From Bradyrhizobium sp. B097 (GTDB lineage: Bacteria; Pseudomonadota; Alphaproteobacteria; Rhizobiales; Xanthobacteraceae), in assembly GCF_038957035.1 (NCBI RefSeq), contig NZ_CP152412.1, positions 992,001-1,056,000 of the forward strand: a DNA stretch of 64,000 bases. The letters are read 5' to 3'. Every line of letters begins with the position of its first letter. Position 1 is the first letter of the stretch. The notes beneath the pieces are model-generated. The model saw only the letters and a program-made list of their open reading frames with translations, searched no databases and was not told the origin of the DNA. The position numbers and the translations under genes were made by a program. Below, piece by piece: positions 1 through 9,847 of the stretch.

Positions 1-1
1 G

Positions 2-2188
2 CCGGTCGATCTGAACGGCATTGCGTATACGGTGCGCAATGCCGACGGCACCACGACACTCCACAGCCGCGGGCAATCGAACTTCACATTGTGGACGCCG
101 GCGACCGCGATCAATCTCTACGCGGCGGGTGGTGATGCGGCCGTATTGAGCGGAGTTTCCTTCAGCGGCACGGCTTTCTTTCCGGGAACGCTGATCGTCG
201 CGGCCGCCAACGGTGATATCCGCTTTACGGAGCCTGGGGCCGGCGGCGGAGTGCCGACAATCGAGCTGACGTCGTCGCCGCTCGGCCAACTCGAATTGTT
301 GGCGGCCGGCTCGGTCTACGGGACGAGCCAGGTCGTGGCGATGTCAGGCGCGGACATGAGCACGCTGGCGACGCCGTTCAATCCTGTCTTTGCCACTGGC
401 ACCGGCGGCGCCGGCAGCTCCAATGCGTGGGCGAACGCCGCCAATCGCATCAATCCCATCAGTCCAATCGCCTTCGGCGAGGACACGCCCATCTCCAACC
501 TGCATGCAGGTGATAACCGGCCGGCCCTGGTCTACGCCGGCGTCGACATTGTCGATCTCACCCTCGGCCAGGCTCAGCCGGAGAGCCCGAGTGGTGGCGC
601 GTATTTCTATCCGACCCACAGCACCTGGTATATCGCGGCCAAGCCGTTCGAGGTCGTTGCCGGCCGCGATATCGTCGGCACCGGTCCCGTGCCCAGTGTG
701 TTCCTGAACAACGGGCCGAACGACATCTCGCTGATGCAGGCCGGCCGCGACATCTTCTATCAATCCGTCGCTGTTCTCGGTCCTGGCCTGCTTCAGCTAC
801 AGGCTGGCCGCAACCTGTATCAGGGCTACTACGGCTCTCTGCTCAGCGTGCGCGATATCGTCAATCAGTCCAACACCACGGGCGGTGCCGGCATCGTCAC
901 GATCGCCGGTGTCGGCGCCAGCGGTCCTGATTACACCGATTTCGCCAAGCTGTATTTCAACGCAGCGAACCAGCTTCCCGGCGACGGCACGCCGCTCGCC
1001 GGCAGCGGCAAGGTCGCCAAGGCCTACGCCGACGAATTATACGATTGGCTGCATAAGCGCTTCTCGTCCGGTCAGAACTATATCTACAAGGGCCAGTCCT
1101 ACATCTTCACCGGCACGAAGGACGACGCGTTGGCGTTCTTCCTGTCGCTGCCCGTGGAGCAGCAGGGCGTGTTCGTCCGCGACATCTACTACAAGGAGCT
1201 CACGCTCGGCGGTCGCGAATACAACGACAAGGCCAGCCGCCGCTACGGTAGCTATCTGCGTGGGCGCGATGCGATCGCCACGCTGTTCCCGGATCAGGAT
1301 GCGCAAGGCAATCCGCTGACCTATTCCGGCAAGATCACGATGTTCAGCAGCGTCACGGGCTCCACCACCGTCAACGGCGTCACCGTCCCGGTGGTCAGCG
1401 ATGCCGGGATCAACACCCAGTATGGCGGCGACATTCAGATCCTCAATCCGGGCGGGCAGACCATCATCGGGGTCGAGGGCGTGACGCCAGGTCCTGGTGC
1501 TGGCCTGATCACGCAAGGCCAGAACAGCAATATCGATGTGTATTCGCTCGGCAGCGTGCTGCTCGGCCAGAGCCGCATCATGACCACGTTCGGCGGCAAT
1601 GTGCTGGTGTGGTCGGCGACCGGCGACATCAACGCCGGCCGCGGCTCGAAGACGACGGTGATCTATACGCCGCCGCTGCGCACCTATGACGCGTATGGCA
1701 ATATCGCACTGTCGCCGGCGGCACCGGCCAGTGGTGCCGGCATCGCGACGCTCGCGACCATCCCCGGCACTCCGCCGAGCGACGTCGACCTGATCGCGCC
1801 GCTCGGCACCATCGATGCGGGCGAAGCCGGCATCCGTGTCTCAGGCAACGTCAACCTCGCCGCGCTGCAGGTGGTCAACGCCGCCAACATCCAGGTGCAG
1901 GGCACCTCGACCGGCATTCCGACGGTTCAGGGGCCGCCGGTCGGGGCGCTGACATCAGCGTCAAACACGGCCGGCGCCAGCCAGCAGGCCGCGGCGCCAC
2001 CGCCAAAGAACAATGACCAGCCGTCGGTCGTGATCGTCGAAGTGCTCGGCTATGGCGGCGGTGACGGATCTCCGCCCCAAGAGCAGCCGGAGCAGCAGCG
2101 CAAGCCGCGCGAAAAACAGAGCTACAACGAGAACAGCGCCTTCCAGGTCATCGGGCTCGGCGATACGACGGCCTCGTCAGGCAGGTGA
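2..2188 (+). CDS. Filamentous haemagglutinin-family exoprotein, C-terminal part (5' end outside window)
   Basis: The frame is open from the first bases, so about 728 residues of a longer protein are visible and the start lies upstream. The sequence is rich in Gly, Ala, Asn, Thr and Val, with repeated short GDI, AGRD and VLLG turns typical of a secreted beta-helix. A less repetitive segment around residues 300-440 ([13 protein letters not shown], then [11 protein letters not shown]) resembles the C-terminal region found in alphaproteobacterial filamentous-haemagglutinin proteins (DUF3739-type, from memory). The last 70 residues are Pro/Gln/Lys-rich and probably disordered. Such proteins are normally exported by a TpsB-type outer-membrane partner, which is not visible here. 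Its place beside the T2SS genes may be coincidental. Confidence 0.75.
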   Translation, partial: PVDLNGIAYTVRNADGTTTLHSRGQSNFTLWTPATAINLYAAGGDAAVLSGVSFSGTAFFPGTLIVAAANGDIRFTEPGAGGGVPTIELTSSPLGQLELLAAGSVYGTSQVVAMSGADMSTLATPFNPVFATGTGGAGSSNAWANAANRINPISPIAFGEDTPISNLHAGDNRPALVYAGVDIVDLTLGQAQPESPSGGAYFYPTHSTWYIAAKPFEVVAGRDIVGTGPVPSVFLNNGPNDISLMQAGRDIFYQSVAVLGPGLLQLQAGRNLYQGYYGSLLSVRDIVNQSNTTGGAGIVTIAGVGASGPDYTDFAKLYFNAANQLPGDGTPLAGSGKVAKAYADELYDWLHKRFSSGQNYIYKGQSYIFTGTKDDALAFFLSLPVEQQGVFVRDIYYKELTLGGREYNDKASRRYGSYLRGRDAIATLFPDQDAQGNPLTYSGKITMFSSVTGSTTVNGVTVPVVSDAGINTQYGGDIQILNPGGQTIIGVEGVTPGPGAGLITQGQNSNIDVYSLGSVLLGQSRIMTTFGGNVLVWSATGDINAGRGSKTTVIYTPPLRTYDAYGNIALSPAAPASGAGIATLATIPGTPPSDVDLIAPLGTIDAGEAGIRVSGNVNLAALQVVNAANIQVQGTSTGIPTVQGPPVGALTSASNTAGASQQAAAPPPKNNDQPSVVIVEVLGYGGGDGSPPQEQPEQQRKPREKQSYNENSAFQVIGLGDTTASSGR

Positions 2189-2213
2189 CGCGCGAGGATG
2201 CAGGACCGTGGCT

Positions 2214-2251
2214 CGGGAAAGCGATCGCGCGATGCAAAGGTCGCTTTCCCG
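2214..2251. terminator. Hairpin between convergent genes
   Basis: A perfect 11-bp inverted repeat (CGGGAAAGCGA at 2214-2224, its complement at 2241-2251) lies between the rightward haemagglutinin gene and the leftward Sel1 gene. There is no strong T-run, so termination is inferred from structure and position. Confidence 0.5.
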
Positions 2252-2300
2252 GAATCGCCAGCGCCTTGCGCGCACCCCATGAGGCTTATACGGCCGGCGA

Positions 2301-2837
2301 TTACTTGACCGTCAGATGCACATCCGGTGCCTGCCGGTCGGGGACCCATTCCAATGCAAACCGCTGGCCGGCCATGATCTCATAGGTCGAGAGCTTGGAT
2401 GCGACCGCATCGCGGAAGCGGAGATAGGCATCGCGCTGTCGCCCGCCGGTGCGGGCCGCCGCCAGATTGAGCCATTTGTAGGCCAGCAAGAAATCGGTCG
2501 GAACGCCGTGGCCCTTGTCGTAGCTCAGGCCGAGCATGGCTTGTGCGAACGGGTCGCCCTGCATGGCGCCGCGATAGTAGAGATCGGCGGCGGCCGCGTA
2601 GGCCTGCGGTACGCCGAAGCCGTGCTCATACATGAAGCCGAGCATGCCGAGGGCTCTTGCGTTGCCGCGATCGGCGGCGGGCGAGAGCTCGTGAAATGCC
2701 CTGACATAGTCGCCGCGATGGAAGGCGGCCGTTCCGCGCGCAAGGCTATCGGCGCTCGCGACCGATGTGGTCATCGCCCAGGCCATGACCGCAAGCGAAG
2801 CGCAAAGGTTTGTCCGAAGCGCGCGCGTGAGGAGCAT
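2301..2837 (-). CDS. Secreted Sel1/TPR-like repeat protein in the gspD operon
   Basis: 178 residues. The N-terminus (MLLTRALRT, then a hydrophobic run ending ASA) is a signal peptide. The body carries Sel1-type helical repeats: ALGMLGFMYEHGFGVPQAYAA and AQAMLGLSYDKGHGV with the AxxxLGxxYxxGxGV spacing. The ATG at 2837 was chosen because it lies 13 nt after the gspD stop and has a GGGG-type ribosome site; an upstream in-frame start would overlap gspD and bury the signal peptide. Sel1 proteins act as scaffolds for protein-protein contacts. Co-transcription with the secretin gene suggests a periplasmic helper role in secretin assembly, but that is inference. Confidence 0.75.
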   Translation of the reverse strand: MLLTRALRTNLCASLAVMAWAMTTSVASADSLARGTAAFHRGDYVRAFHELSPAADRGNARALGMLGFMYEHGFGVPQAYAAAADLYYRGAMQGDPFAQAMLGLSYDKGHGVPTDFLLAYKWLNLAAARTGGRQRDAYLRFRDAVASKLSTYEIMAGQRFALEWVPDRQAPDVHLTVK

Positions 2838-2850
2838 CGTGTCGCCCCGC

Positions 2851-5229
2851 TCAATGGAAGCTGGTGGTGATCGGCGCATTGGTCGTCGTCGTGGCGATGC
2901 TGCCGCGCAATTTCGATCGCAGCTCCTCGGCCACGATCTGGGCGTCGGAACCGTTGCGGATGATCTGCGGGCGGATGAAGATGATCAGCTCGGTGCGTTG
3001 CGTCGCGTTGCTCTGATGCCCGAAGGCATCACCGAGGCCGGGAATCTGGTCAAGCACGGGAAGCGCATTGCGATTGCCGCTCTGCTGTTCGCTGATCAGA
3101 CCCGCCAGCAGCACGGTCTGGCCGTTGGCGACCGCGATCTGGCTCTTGACCCTCCGTTCCGACACCGTCGGGGTCAGGCTGTTCGCGCTGGTCTGCGGAA
3201 CGTTGCTGATCTCCTGCTCGACATCGAGCCGCACGGTGCCGTTCACACTGACGCGCGGCGAAACCCGCAGGATGATGCCGGTGTTGCGATAGTCGATGGT
3301 GTTGACCACCGTGTTGCTCCCGGTCAGCACCGTCGCGCTGCCGGTCGACACCGGGACGACGTCGCCGACCTGCAAGGTCGCGACCTGGTTGTTGATCACG
3401 ACCAGCGACGGATTGGAGAGCACCTTGACGCTGGTCACGGCATGCAGCGCATCCAGGATCAGGCTCGGCTGCGTCTCGGATCCGATCAGGAAGTTGAAGC
3501 CCGGGAAGGCGCGGTTGATGAAGGCATTGGTGACCGAGCCTGCGACGGAGGCGACCCCGGTGGTCGCGTCCGTGGTGGTCGCGGGCGCCGTGGTGGCCTG
3601 GGTGCCGGTGAACGAGCCCATGTTCGGCTTCAGGCCGAGGTTCCTGCTGGTGAGATAGGTCTGCACGCCATAGGACAAAGTGTTGTTGAGCGTGACCTCG
3701 GCGATCGTCGCATCGATCGCGACCTGGAGCTGCGGCTCGTCGATCTGCTGCAGCGTCGCCTCGATGATGCGGTAGTTGGCCTGGTCGGCATAGATCAGCA
3801 GATTGTTGTTCACGACATCGGGCGTGATCCGCACGTCCTGCATGACGGGCTGGCCGTTGCCTGAGCCGGAGCCAGCGCCGCGTCCGCTATCCAGCGCGGC
3901 ATTGTTGCCCTGGCCCTGATTGGGATTGTTCGCTTGCCCGCCCGCGCCAAATCCCTGGCCGAGGCCCTGGCCCGCTGCGCCTGTCCCTGACGTGCCGCGC
4001 GAGGCAAAGCTGCCCGAGTTCGAGCCCGAGTTGCTGTTTGCCGACAGACGATCGGCGACGCTCGACGTCGACGAGGTGCCGGAGCCGGGCGCGAGCTGGC
4101 TGTCGGCGCTGTCGAGCAGATTGCCGGACGATCCGCCGAGGAACATGTCGGTCAGAACCCGCGCGATCTGGCGCGCGTCGCCGTATTTGACGCGGTAGAC
4201 ATGGACCGAGGTGCGCGCGGTGTCGTTGCGGTCGAGGCGCTTGATCCAGGTCGCCGCCGTGTGCAGCATGTCCGGCTTCTTGGTCACCACCAGCACCGCA
4301 TTGAGGCGTGCGATCGGCATGAACTTGATGACGTTCTGGCTGAGGCCGTTCTCGCCGGAATCGACGATCTTCTCCAGCTCGGCGATGACGGGCGCGGGCG
4401 AGCCGCTCGAGATCGGGAAGATGCCGACCGATTGGCCGCGCATCCAGTCGACGTCGAAGCTGAGCACGGTGTCGACGGCGGTGCGGCGCTCGGCGCCGGT
4501 GCCCTGGATCAGGAGCAGATTGCGCGTCGTGTCGGCGCGGATCGAGCCCGCCCTGGTGGCGAAGCTGTCGGTCAGCTTCAGCAGGGTCTGCGCCGACACA
4601 TATTGCAGGGGGACCACCGAGATGCCGAATCCGGGTTCGGGATTGGCCGCCGCGGCATCGACGCGGCCGCCGCCGACGGCGTCGCCGAGCGGCGTCAGGC
4701 GATAGCCCGCGGTATCCTTCAGCAGCACCACGCCGCTCAGGCGAAGCGCGTTTTCAAGCACGAAGACCATGTCGGATTTCGGCACCGGGCGGACCGACAC
4801 CAGGCTCACCGTGCCCTGGACCCGCGGGTCGATGGTGTATCCGACATGCAGGATGTCGCCGAGCACGACCTTGGCGACGGTCGCAACCGGCGTGCTCTCG
4901 AAATTCAGATCGAAACCATTGCCGTTCGAGGCCGGCTGCGGCCGCGCGTCGGCGACCCCGGTTACTTCGCTTCCCTCATACATCGCCGCGCGGACGCTGC
5001 CGCCCTGGCCGCCGCCCGCTGCCGCCAGCCCGCTCACCGGTTGCGGCTGGCGCGGCAAGAGATCGAGCGATCGCACCTTGTCGGTGACGTCGACCTGGGA
5101 CGCGTCCACGCTCTCGCCGACCGTCGCGGAATTGCAGGACGCCAGCAACCCCAGCGACGTCAGGGCAAAAATGGCTGCCAGGCCGCCACGGATCGTCGGG
5201 CAGCGGCCCACTGTGCCTACGCGTTGCAT
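2851..5229 (-). CDS. gspD: Type II secretion system secretin GspD
   Basis: 792 residues. A lipoprotein signal ends in LGLLASC (Cys32), so the protein should be lipidated and reach the outer membrane. N-domains follow: the N0-like part begins near residue 107 (FDLNFESTPVATVAKVVLGDIL), and repeated secretin N-modules contain RNLLLIQG and LNAVLVVT. A Gly/Ser/Asn-rich insert around residues 375-455 separates these from the C-terminal secretin beta-barrel (SNPSLVVINNQVATLQVGDVVPV near residue 600, VNGQTVLLAGLI-type motif near 715). It forms the outer-membrane channel through which folded exoproteins leave. It is transcribed away from gspE-gspM with the Sel1 gene behind it, unlike the usual single gspC-to-gspM operon. 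Confidence 0.93.
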   Translation of the reverse strand: MQRVGTVGRCPTIRGGLAAIFALTSLGLLASCNSATVGESVDASQVDVTDKVRSLDLLPRQPQPVSGLAAAGGGQGGSVRAAMYEGSEVTGVADARPQPASNGNGFDLNFESTPVATVAKVVLGDILHVGYTIDPRVQGTVSLVSVRPVPKSDMVFVLENALRLSGVVLLKDTAGYRLTPLGDAVGGGRVDAAAANPEPGFGISVVPLQYVSAQTLLKLTDSFATRAGSIRADTTRNLLLIQGTGAERRTAVDTVLSFDVDWMRGQSVGIFPISSGSPAPVIAELEKIVDSGENGLSQNVIKFMPIARLNAVLVVTKKPDMLHTAATWIKRLDRNDTARTSVHVYRVKYGDARQIARVLTDMFLGGSSGNLLDSADSQLAPGSGTSSTSSVADRLSANSNSGSNSGSFASRGTSGTGAAGQGLGQGFGAGGQANNPNQGQGNNAALDSGRGAGSGSGNGQPVMQDVRITPDVVNNNLLIYADQANYRIIEATLQQIDEPQLQVAIDATIAEVTLNNTLSYGVQTYLTSRNLGLKPNMGSFTGTQATTAPATTTDATTGVASVAGSVTNAFINRAFPGFNFLIGSETQPSLILDALHAVTSVKVLSNPSLVVINNQVATLQVGDVVPVSTGSATVLTGSNTVVNTIDYRNTGIILRVSPRVSVNGTVRLDVEQEISNVPQTSANSLTPTVSERRVKSQIAVANGQTVLLAGLISEQQSGNRNALPVLDQIPGLGDAFGHQSNATQRTELIIFIRPQIIRNGSDAQIVAEELRSKLRGSIATTTTNAPITTSFH

Positions 5230-5553
5230 GAAGGCCCTTCGCTCTGACTAACTGAAATTTCGACGGCGTGCGACGATCGGTCCTACCCCGATGGGACTCT
5301 TAGCGATCGAACATGACAGAAATAAATTGGTTACATGATTGTCGTTCGCGACCTGACCATCGCATCGCACCAAGTCTGCGCAGCCGGCGCGCCGCCGTGT
5401 CCGCGATGCCACGTCAAGGTTTCTTGAGCCAGGCGAACGATGTGACTTCGCACAGCTGTCACACTTCGGATCGATAACCGCAGAATTGCCGGGAGGCCGA
5501 CGCGACGGCGGATGGCACGGACTGATCCGGGATAGTGTGGCGGGATATCGAGA
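5230..5553. promoter_or_regulatory. Divergent promoter region of gspD and gspE
   Basis: 324 bp without a credible gene; the long leftward frame crossing it is an antisense shadow of gspE. It must hold both T2SS promoters. Two sequences match half of a Pho box: CTGTCAT (reverse strand, near 5316-5322) and CTGTCAC (forward strand, 5456-5462). Neither has a second half at the standard spacing, so this is only a hint. Confidence 0.45.
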
Positions 5554-7230
5554 ATGGCCAACGACCTGTCCGTTCGGTTCGTGGATTATCTGCGCCAGAA
5601 CAATCATTTGGCGCCGATCGACGGATCGGCGGAGCGGAGCGGGCAGGGCGCCGACGCCAGGCAATTGAAGCTGTGGGAGGTCACGAGCCTCGCACCGACC
5701 GAATTCGCCGACGAGGCCGCGCGCTTCTTCGCGCTCGGCCGCCTGACGCTCCAGGAGATGACCTCGGCCGAACCGCTGGTCGGGGCATTCTCGCCGCGCT
5801 TCCTGCGTGAGACCATGGTCTATCCGTGCCGAACGGCCGATGGGAGCACTGTCCTCGCGGTCGTCGACCCGACTGACCAAGCGACGCTGCGGGCGGCGCA
5901 GATCGTGCTTGGCGCCGGCATCAATGTGAAGGTGGCATCGTCGGAAGACGTCGCCATCGCGCTGAACAACTCTTCCAGCGCCGAGGAGGCCGACACCGCC
6001 GATCCGGCGGCGGCGCTGCCCCGTGAGGACGACATCGAGAGCCTGCGCGATCTCGCCAGCGGTGCGCCGGTGGTGCGCGCGGTCAACGATCTGATCGAGA
6101 AGGCCGTCGAGCTGCGCGCCAGCGACATCCATATCGAGCCGTTTTCCGCCGGCCTCATGGTGCGCTTGCGCATCGACGGCCTGCTGCGGCCGGTCGCGGC
6201 GCTGTCGGGGGTGCTGCCACAGGCGGTGGTCTCGCGCATCAAGATCATCGCCAACCTCAATATCGCCGAGCGCCGCCTGCCACAGGACGGCGCGGCGCGG
6301 CTGCGGGTCGGGCGCACCGACATCGATATCCGCGTCGCGATCATGCCGATGCAACACGGCGAATCCGCCGTCATCCGCATCCTGCCCAAGGATCGCGGCC
6401 TGCTGGTCGTCGAAAAGCTGGGATTCTCCGAGTCTGACGAAGCCAAGCTGCGGCGGCTGCTGAAGCTGCCGTACGGCATGGTCGTGATTACGGGGCCGAC
6501 CGGCAGCGGCAAGACCACGACGCTGGCGACGATCCTCTCGATCCTCAATGAACCCAGCCGCAAGATTCTGACGATCGAGGATCCGGTCGAATACGAGATC
6601 CCCGGCGTCAACCAGTCCCAGGTCAAGCCGGCGATCGGTCTGACCTTTGCCACCGCGCTGCGGTCCTTCGTTCGCCAGGACCCTGATGTCATCATGGTCG
6701 GTGAAATCAGAGACTCCGAGACCGCGCATGTCGCGGTGCATGCGGCGCTGACCGGGCATCTGGTGCTGACGACGCTGCACACCGAGACGGCGGCGGCCGC
6801 GGTACCGCGCCTGCTCGACCTCGGGGTCGAAGGCTATCTGCTGCGTTCGGTGCTGCGCGGCGTGATCGCGCAGCGTCTGGTCCGGCAATTGTGCGAGCGC
6901 TGCAAGAGCGCGCGGCCGCTGGCAACGGCCGATTTCACCGAGGATCCCCGGCTCGCCGCGCTCGGATTCCGGGACGGCGAGATCATTCACGAGCCATGCG
7001 GCTGCGAGCGTTGCGGCGCGACCGGTTATCGCGGCCGTCTCGGCGTGTTCGAGCTGCTCGAATTATCCAATGAACTGCGCGAACTGATCGGAGAGCGAAG
7101 CGACGGAATGAAGATCGATACGATGGCGATCCGGGCGGGCATGACCACGATGCTCGATGACGGGGTTGCCAAATGCCGCGCCGGACTGACCTCGCCCGCC
7201 GAGATCCTCCGCGTTGCAACGGTGCGGTGA
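5554..7230 (+). CDS. gspE: Type II secretion system assembly ATPase GspE
   Basis: 558 residues. An N-terminal GspE N-domain is followed by the GspE/PulE ATPase core. The Walker A motif GPTGSGKTTT is near residue 313, the Asp box near 345, and the Walker B/His box with DPDVIMVGEIRD near 376. Two CxxC pairs near residues 447-490 (CERC and CGCERC) form the zinc-binding subdomain expected in GspE. This cytoplasmic hexamer powers pseudopilus growth. It heads the rightward operon gspE-F-G-H-I-J-K-L-M, with gspF following after 4 nt. All catalytic motifs are intact. Confidence 0.94.
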   Translation: MANDLSVRFVDYLRQNNHLAPIDGSAERSGQGADARQLKLWEVTSLAPTEFADEAARFFALGRLTLQEMTSAEPLVGAFSPRFLRETMVYPCRTADGSTVLAVVDPTDQATLRAAQIVLGAGINVKVASSEDVAIALNNSSSAEEADTADPAAALPREDDIESLRDLASGAPVVRAVNDLIEKAVELRASDIHIEPFSAGLMVRLRIDGLLRPVAALSGVLPQAVVSRIKIIANLNIAERRLPQDGAARLRVGRTDIDIRVAIMPMQHGESAVIRILPKDRGLLVVEKLGFSESDEAKLRRLLKLPYGMVVITGPTGSGKTTTLATILSILNEPSRKILTIEDPVEYEIPGVNQSQVKPAIGLTFATALRSFVRQDPDVIMVGEIRDSETAHVAVHAALTGHLVLTTLHTETAAAAVPRLLDLGVEGYLLRSVLRGVIAQRLVRQLCERCKSARPLATADFTEDPRLAALGFRDGEIIHEPCGCERCGATGYRGRLGVFELLELSNELRELIGERSDGMKIDTMAIRAGMTTMLDDGVAKCRAGLTSPAEILRVATVR

Positions 7231-7234
7231 CGCC

Positions 7235-8446
7235 GTGCCGAATTATCGCTACCGCGCTTTGACCCAGGCCGGCGAGATCGTGAACGGCACGATCTCGGCT
7301 CCGACGGCGGCCGAGGTGGCGCGGCGGATCGAATATCTCAAGCTGCTCCCGATCGAAACCACCGAGGACAAGCGCGCATCCGGCGCCGCCGGTGCCGGCA
7401 GTCTGTTCGGCGGGCCGAGTGCAGCCGAGGTCACCACCTTCACGCGCGATCTCGCGCTGCTGCTCAAGGCCGGCGCGCGTCTCGACGATGCCCTGGAGCT
7501 TTTGTCCGGCGATGCCGATGTCGGCCGGATGCGTCCGGTGGTGGCAAAGATCCGCGCGGCCCTGCTCACCGGCGAGAGCTTTGCAGATGCGGTGGCGGAT
7601 CATCCGACCCTGTTCCAGCCGATGTACATCGCCCTGGTCCGGGTGGGGGAAATCTCCGGCACGCTCGACTCCGTGCTCGAGATGCTGGGGACCGAGCGCG
7701 CACGCTCCGAGCAGATGCGGCGCAAGCTGACCGATGCCATGCAATATCCGGCCTTCGTGCTGGTCGCGGCATCCGGCGTGATGCTGTTCTTCCTGCTGTT
7801 CGTACTGCCGCAATTCTCGACCGTGCTGGGCGATTTCGGCGGCAAGTCGGATACGGCGCTCGCCAGCTTCATCGCGGTGTCGGATTTCCTGCGGGCCAAT
7901 GCCACGGCGGCGAGCCTGATCAGTGCGGCCACGATTGCGCTCGCATGGTGGCTGCTGCGGCAGGCGCGCGTGCGTGCCGCGCTGGTCAGCGGGATCTCGC
8001 GGGTGCCGGGCATTAGCAGCGCCTTCCAGTTCTATCGCGCCAGCCTGTTCTGCCGCAATCTCGGCGTCCTGCTCGGCAGCGGCGTCAACCTCACGGCCGC
8101 ATTGCGCATCCTCGTCGACATCATGGCGGTGACCGGGAGCGGGGCGAACTGGACCGCCGCTGCCGACCGCGTCCGCCATGGCGGAAAATTGTCGGACGCG
8201 CTCGCCGTGGCGGACAGCCTGCCGCCGATGGCGGTCCGCATGCTGCGGCTCGGTGAAGAAACCGGGCAGCTGCCGGTGCTGGCCGGGCGGGTCGCGGAAT
8301 TCTACGAAGCAAAATTGCAGCGCAGCCTGGACCGTGTCGTCGGCATCGTCGGTCCACTGGCGATCATCACGATCAGCACCGTCGTCGGCGGACTGATCGT
8401 ATCGGTCATGACGGCGTTGCTCTCGGTCACGCAGCTAGTCGGTTAG
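7235..8446 (+). CDS. gspF: Type II secretion inner-membrane platform protein GspF
   Basis: About 403 residues. The GTG at 7235 gives the family-typical N-terminus MPNYRYRALTQAGE; an upstream TTG would overlap gspE and add an atypical leader. Two homologous T2SSF domains are visible, with membrane segments around FVLVAASGVMLFFLLFVLPQF, a second near residues 210-235, and a third at the C-terminus (IITISTVVGGLIVSVMTALLS). GspF sits in the cytoplasmic membrane, contacts GspE and GspL, and is thought to transmit ATPase rotation to the pseudopilus. Confidence 0.92.
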   Translation: MPNYRYRALTQAGEIVNGTISAPTAAEVARRIEYLKLLPIETTEDKRASGAAGAGSLFGGPSAAEVTTFTRDLALLLKAGARLDDALELLSGDADVGRMRPVVAKIRAALLTGESFADAVADHPTLFQPMYIALVRVGEISGTLDSVLEMLGTERARSEQMRRKLTDAMQYPAFVLVAASGVMLFFLLFVLPQFSTVLGDFGGKSDTALASFIAVSDFLRANATAASLISAATIALAWWLLRQARVRAALVSGISRVPGISSAFQFYRASLFCRNLGVLLGSGVNLTAALRILVDIMAVTGSGANWTAAADRVRHGGKLSDALAVADSLPPMAVRMLRLGEETGQLPVLAGRVAEFYEAKLQRSLDRVVGIVGPLAIITISTVVGGLIVSVMTALLSVTQLVG

Positions 8447-8463
8447 AGCAGGGGTCATCGGTC

Positions 8464-8982
8464 ATGATATCGCGCAACACGATCATCGAAACATTCTCCA
8501 TGCGAGCGGGACGCGATCCCGCGCGCCCGCGACCGCCAAGGCGCTCGGGGCAGGCGGGCTTTACCCTCGTCGAGATGCTGGTGGTGATCGCGATCATCGG
8601 CCTCATCATGGGGCTGATCGGGCCGCGCGTGCTCAACTATCTCAGCGAATCCAAAGTCAAGACCGCGCGTATCCAGCTGCAGAGCTTCTCCAGCGCGCTC
8701 GACCTGTTCTACCTCGACGCCGGGCGCTTCCCGTCCACGGCGGAGGGACTTGCCGCGCTGGTCCGGCGCACGCCGGGCGTCGCCGCCTGGAATGGCCCCT
8801 ATCTGAAGGGCGGCAACGTTCCGAGCGATCCCTGGAACCATCCCTATCTCTATCGCTCGCCCGGCGAACACGGGCCGTATGACATCGTCTCCTATGGCTC
8901 CGATGGTCAGGAGGGCGGCAGCGGCACCTCGGCCGACATCTCGCTTGAAAAGGCGACAGCCGCCAACAACGACCAACAATAA
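8464..8982 (+). CDS. gspG: Major pseudopilin GspG
   Basis: 172 residues. The prepilin motif QAG^FTLVEM has Gly32 before the cleavage site and Glu at +5, followed by a 20-residue hydrophobic helix. After cleavage the mature pilin is about 140 residues. The C-terminal part has the GspG signature (GRFPSTAEGLAAL, then WNGPYLK, then DPWNHPY) that forms the calcium-stabilised loop of major pseudopilins. The leader of about 32 residues is unusually long, so a start at Met13 (8500) is possible. It polymerises into the periplasmic pseudopilus; the prepilin peptidase at 14314-14805 is the obvious processing enzyme. Confidence 0.94.
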   Translation: MISRNTIIETFSMRAGRDPARPRPPRRSGQAGFTLVEMLVVIAIIGLIMGLIGPRVLNYLSESKVKTARIQLQSFSSALDLFYLDAGRFPSTAEGLAALVRRTPGVAAWNGPYLKGGNVPSDPWNHPYLYRSPGEHGPYDIVSYGSDGQEGGSGTSADISLEKATAANNDQQ

Positions 8983-8988
8983 GGATGC

Positions 8989-9462
8989 ATGGCGAGCATG
9001 AATGAGGCGTCGCAGCGCGGTTTCACCCTGCTCGAGATGGTGTGCGTGCTTGCCATCATCGCGCTGCTGGCGGCCGTGCTGCTCCCGTTCATTCCGCACC
9101 AGACCTCGCGATCGCGCTTGCAGGCCTATGCGTTGCAGACCGCAACGCTGCTGAAGGCCGATCGCAATGCCGCCATCGAGCGCAGCACCAGCGTTGCGAC
9201 GCTGGTCGATGCGGCGAGCCGGGTGATCCATTCCGGCGCGTCGCGCATGACGGTGCGAATCCCCGATGACGTGCGGTTCGATGCGGTGCTGCCGCAGAGC
9301 TGTCAGCGCCGCGCCGCACTGTCGACCATCCGCTTCTTCGCCAATGGCGGTTCCTGCGGCGGCTCCATCGCGCTGACGCGGCTCGATGCGGGATATGAGG
9401 TCCGCGTCAACTGGCTCACCGGAAGGGTTGAAATCGTTGCTCGCGACGTCGCCGCCAACTAA
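8989..9462 (+). CDS. gspH: Minor pseudopilin GspH
   Basis: 157 residues. The prepilin site QRG^FTLLEM has Gly11 and Glu16, then a hydrophobic helix (VCVLAIIALLAAVLLPF). The C-terminal domain is short and divergent, as usual for GspH. A GGA-containing ribosome site precedes the ATG by a few bases; the ATG nine bases downstream is an alternative. It is six bases after gspG in the operon. Minor pseudopilins form or prime the pseudopilus tip. Confidence 0.85.
   Translation: MASMNEASQRGFTLLEMVCVLAIIALLAAVLLPFIPHQTSRSRLQAYALQTATLLKADRNAAIERSTSVATLVDAASRVIHSGASRMTVRIPDDVRFDAVLPQSCQRRAALSTIRFFANGGSCGGSIALTRLDAGYEVRVNWLTGRVEIVARDVAAN
9421..9439 (+). promoter_or_regulatory. Ribosome binding site and TTG start of gspI inside gspH
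   Basis: GGAAGGG at 9421-9427 lies nine bases before an in-frame TTG at 9437, within the end of gspH. No ATG or GTG gives a sensible leader length, so this site decides the gspI start. It implies translational coupling to gspH. Confidence 0.6.
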
Positions 9463-9847
9463 CCGCACTGATGCAGGGTTCACCATCATCGAGGTGCTGG
9501 TGGCGCTGGCGCTGGTGGCTGTCTCGATCGTTGCGATCGGCGCGGTCATGGGCGTCAAGACGCGCGGCGTCCGGGCCATGGAGCAACACGTCGCGCTGAT
9601 GCAGGCGGTGCGCACATTGATGACGGTCGGCATTCCGCCGCGCGCCGAACTGCAGTCGGGCACGTCGACGGGGCAGGCGGAGGGCTACCGCTGGACCATC
9701 GAGGTCAGTCCGCTCGGTGGCGACTGGACGGTGCCCGAGGGCAACGTGCCCTGGGCGCCCGAGCTGGTGCGCATTCGCGTCAAGTCTCCGGGCGGTGCAT
9801 TGTCCGACATTCGCACCGTGCGCCTGATGCCGAGGTCTTCGGAATGA
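9437..9847 (+). CDS. gspI: Minor pseudopilin GspI
   Basis: 136 residues from the TTG start. The prepilin site DAG^FTIIEV has Gly14 and Glu19, then the hydrophobic helix LVALALVAVSIVAIGAVM. The remaining domain has the small GspI fold pattern with YRWTIEVSP. The TTG at 9437 is preferred because it is nine bases after GGAAGGG and gives a short basic leader; longer starts reach 9386 inside gspH. It overlaps gspH by 26 nt and gspJ by 4 nt (ATGA). GspI forms the tip complex with GspJ and GspK. Confidence 0.85.
   Translation: MLATSPPTNRTDAGFTIIEVLVALALVAVSIVAIGAVMGVKTRGVRAMEQHVALMQAVRTLMTVGIPPRAELQSGTSTGQAEGYRWTIEVSPLGGDWTVPEGNVPWAPELVRIRVKSPGGALSDIRTVRLMPRSSE

Noticed and set aside
5248..6990. 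580-codon leftward frame over gspE
   Set aside because: Antisense shadow of gspE: composition rich in Arg, His, Asp and Gln with no domain; GspE has all its motifs.
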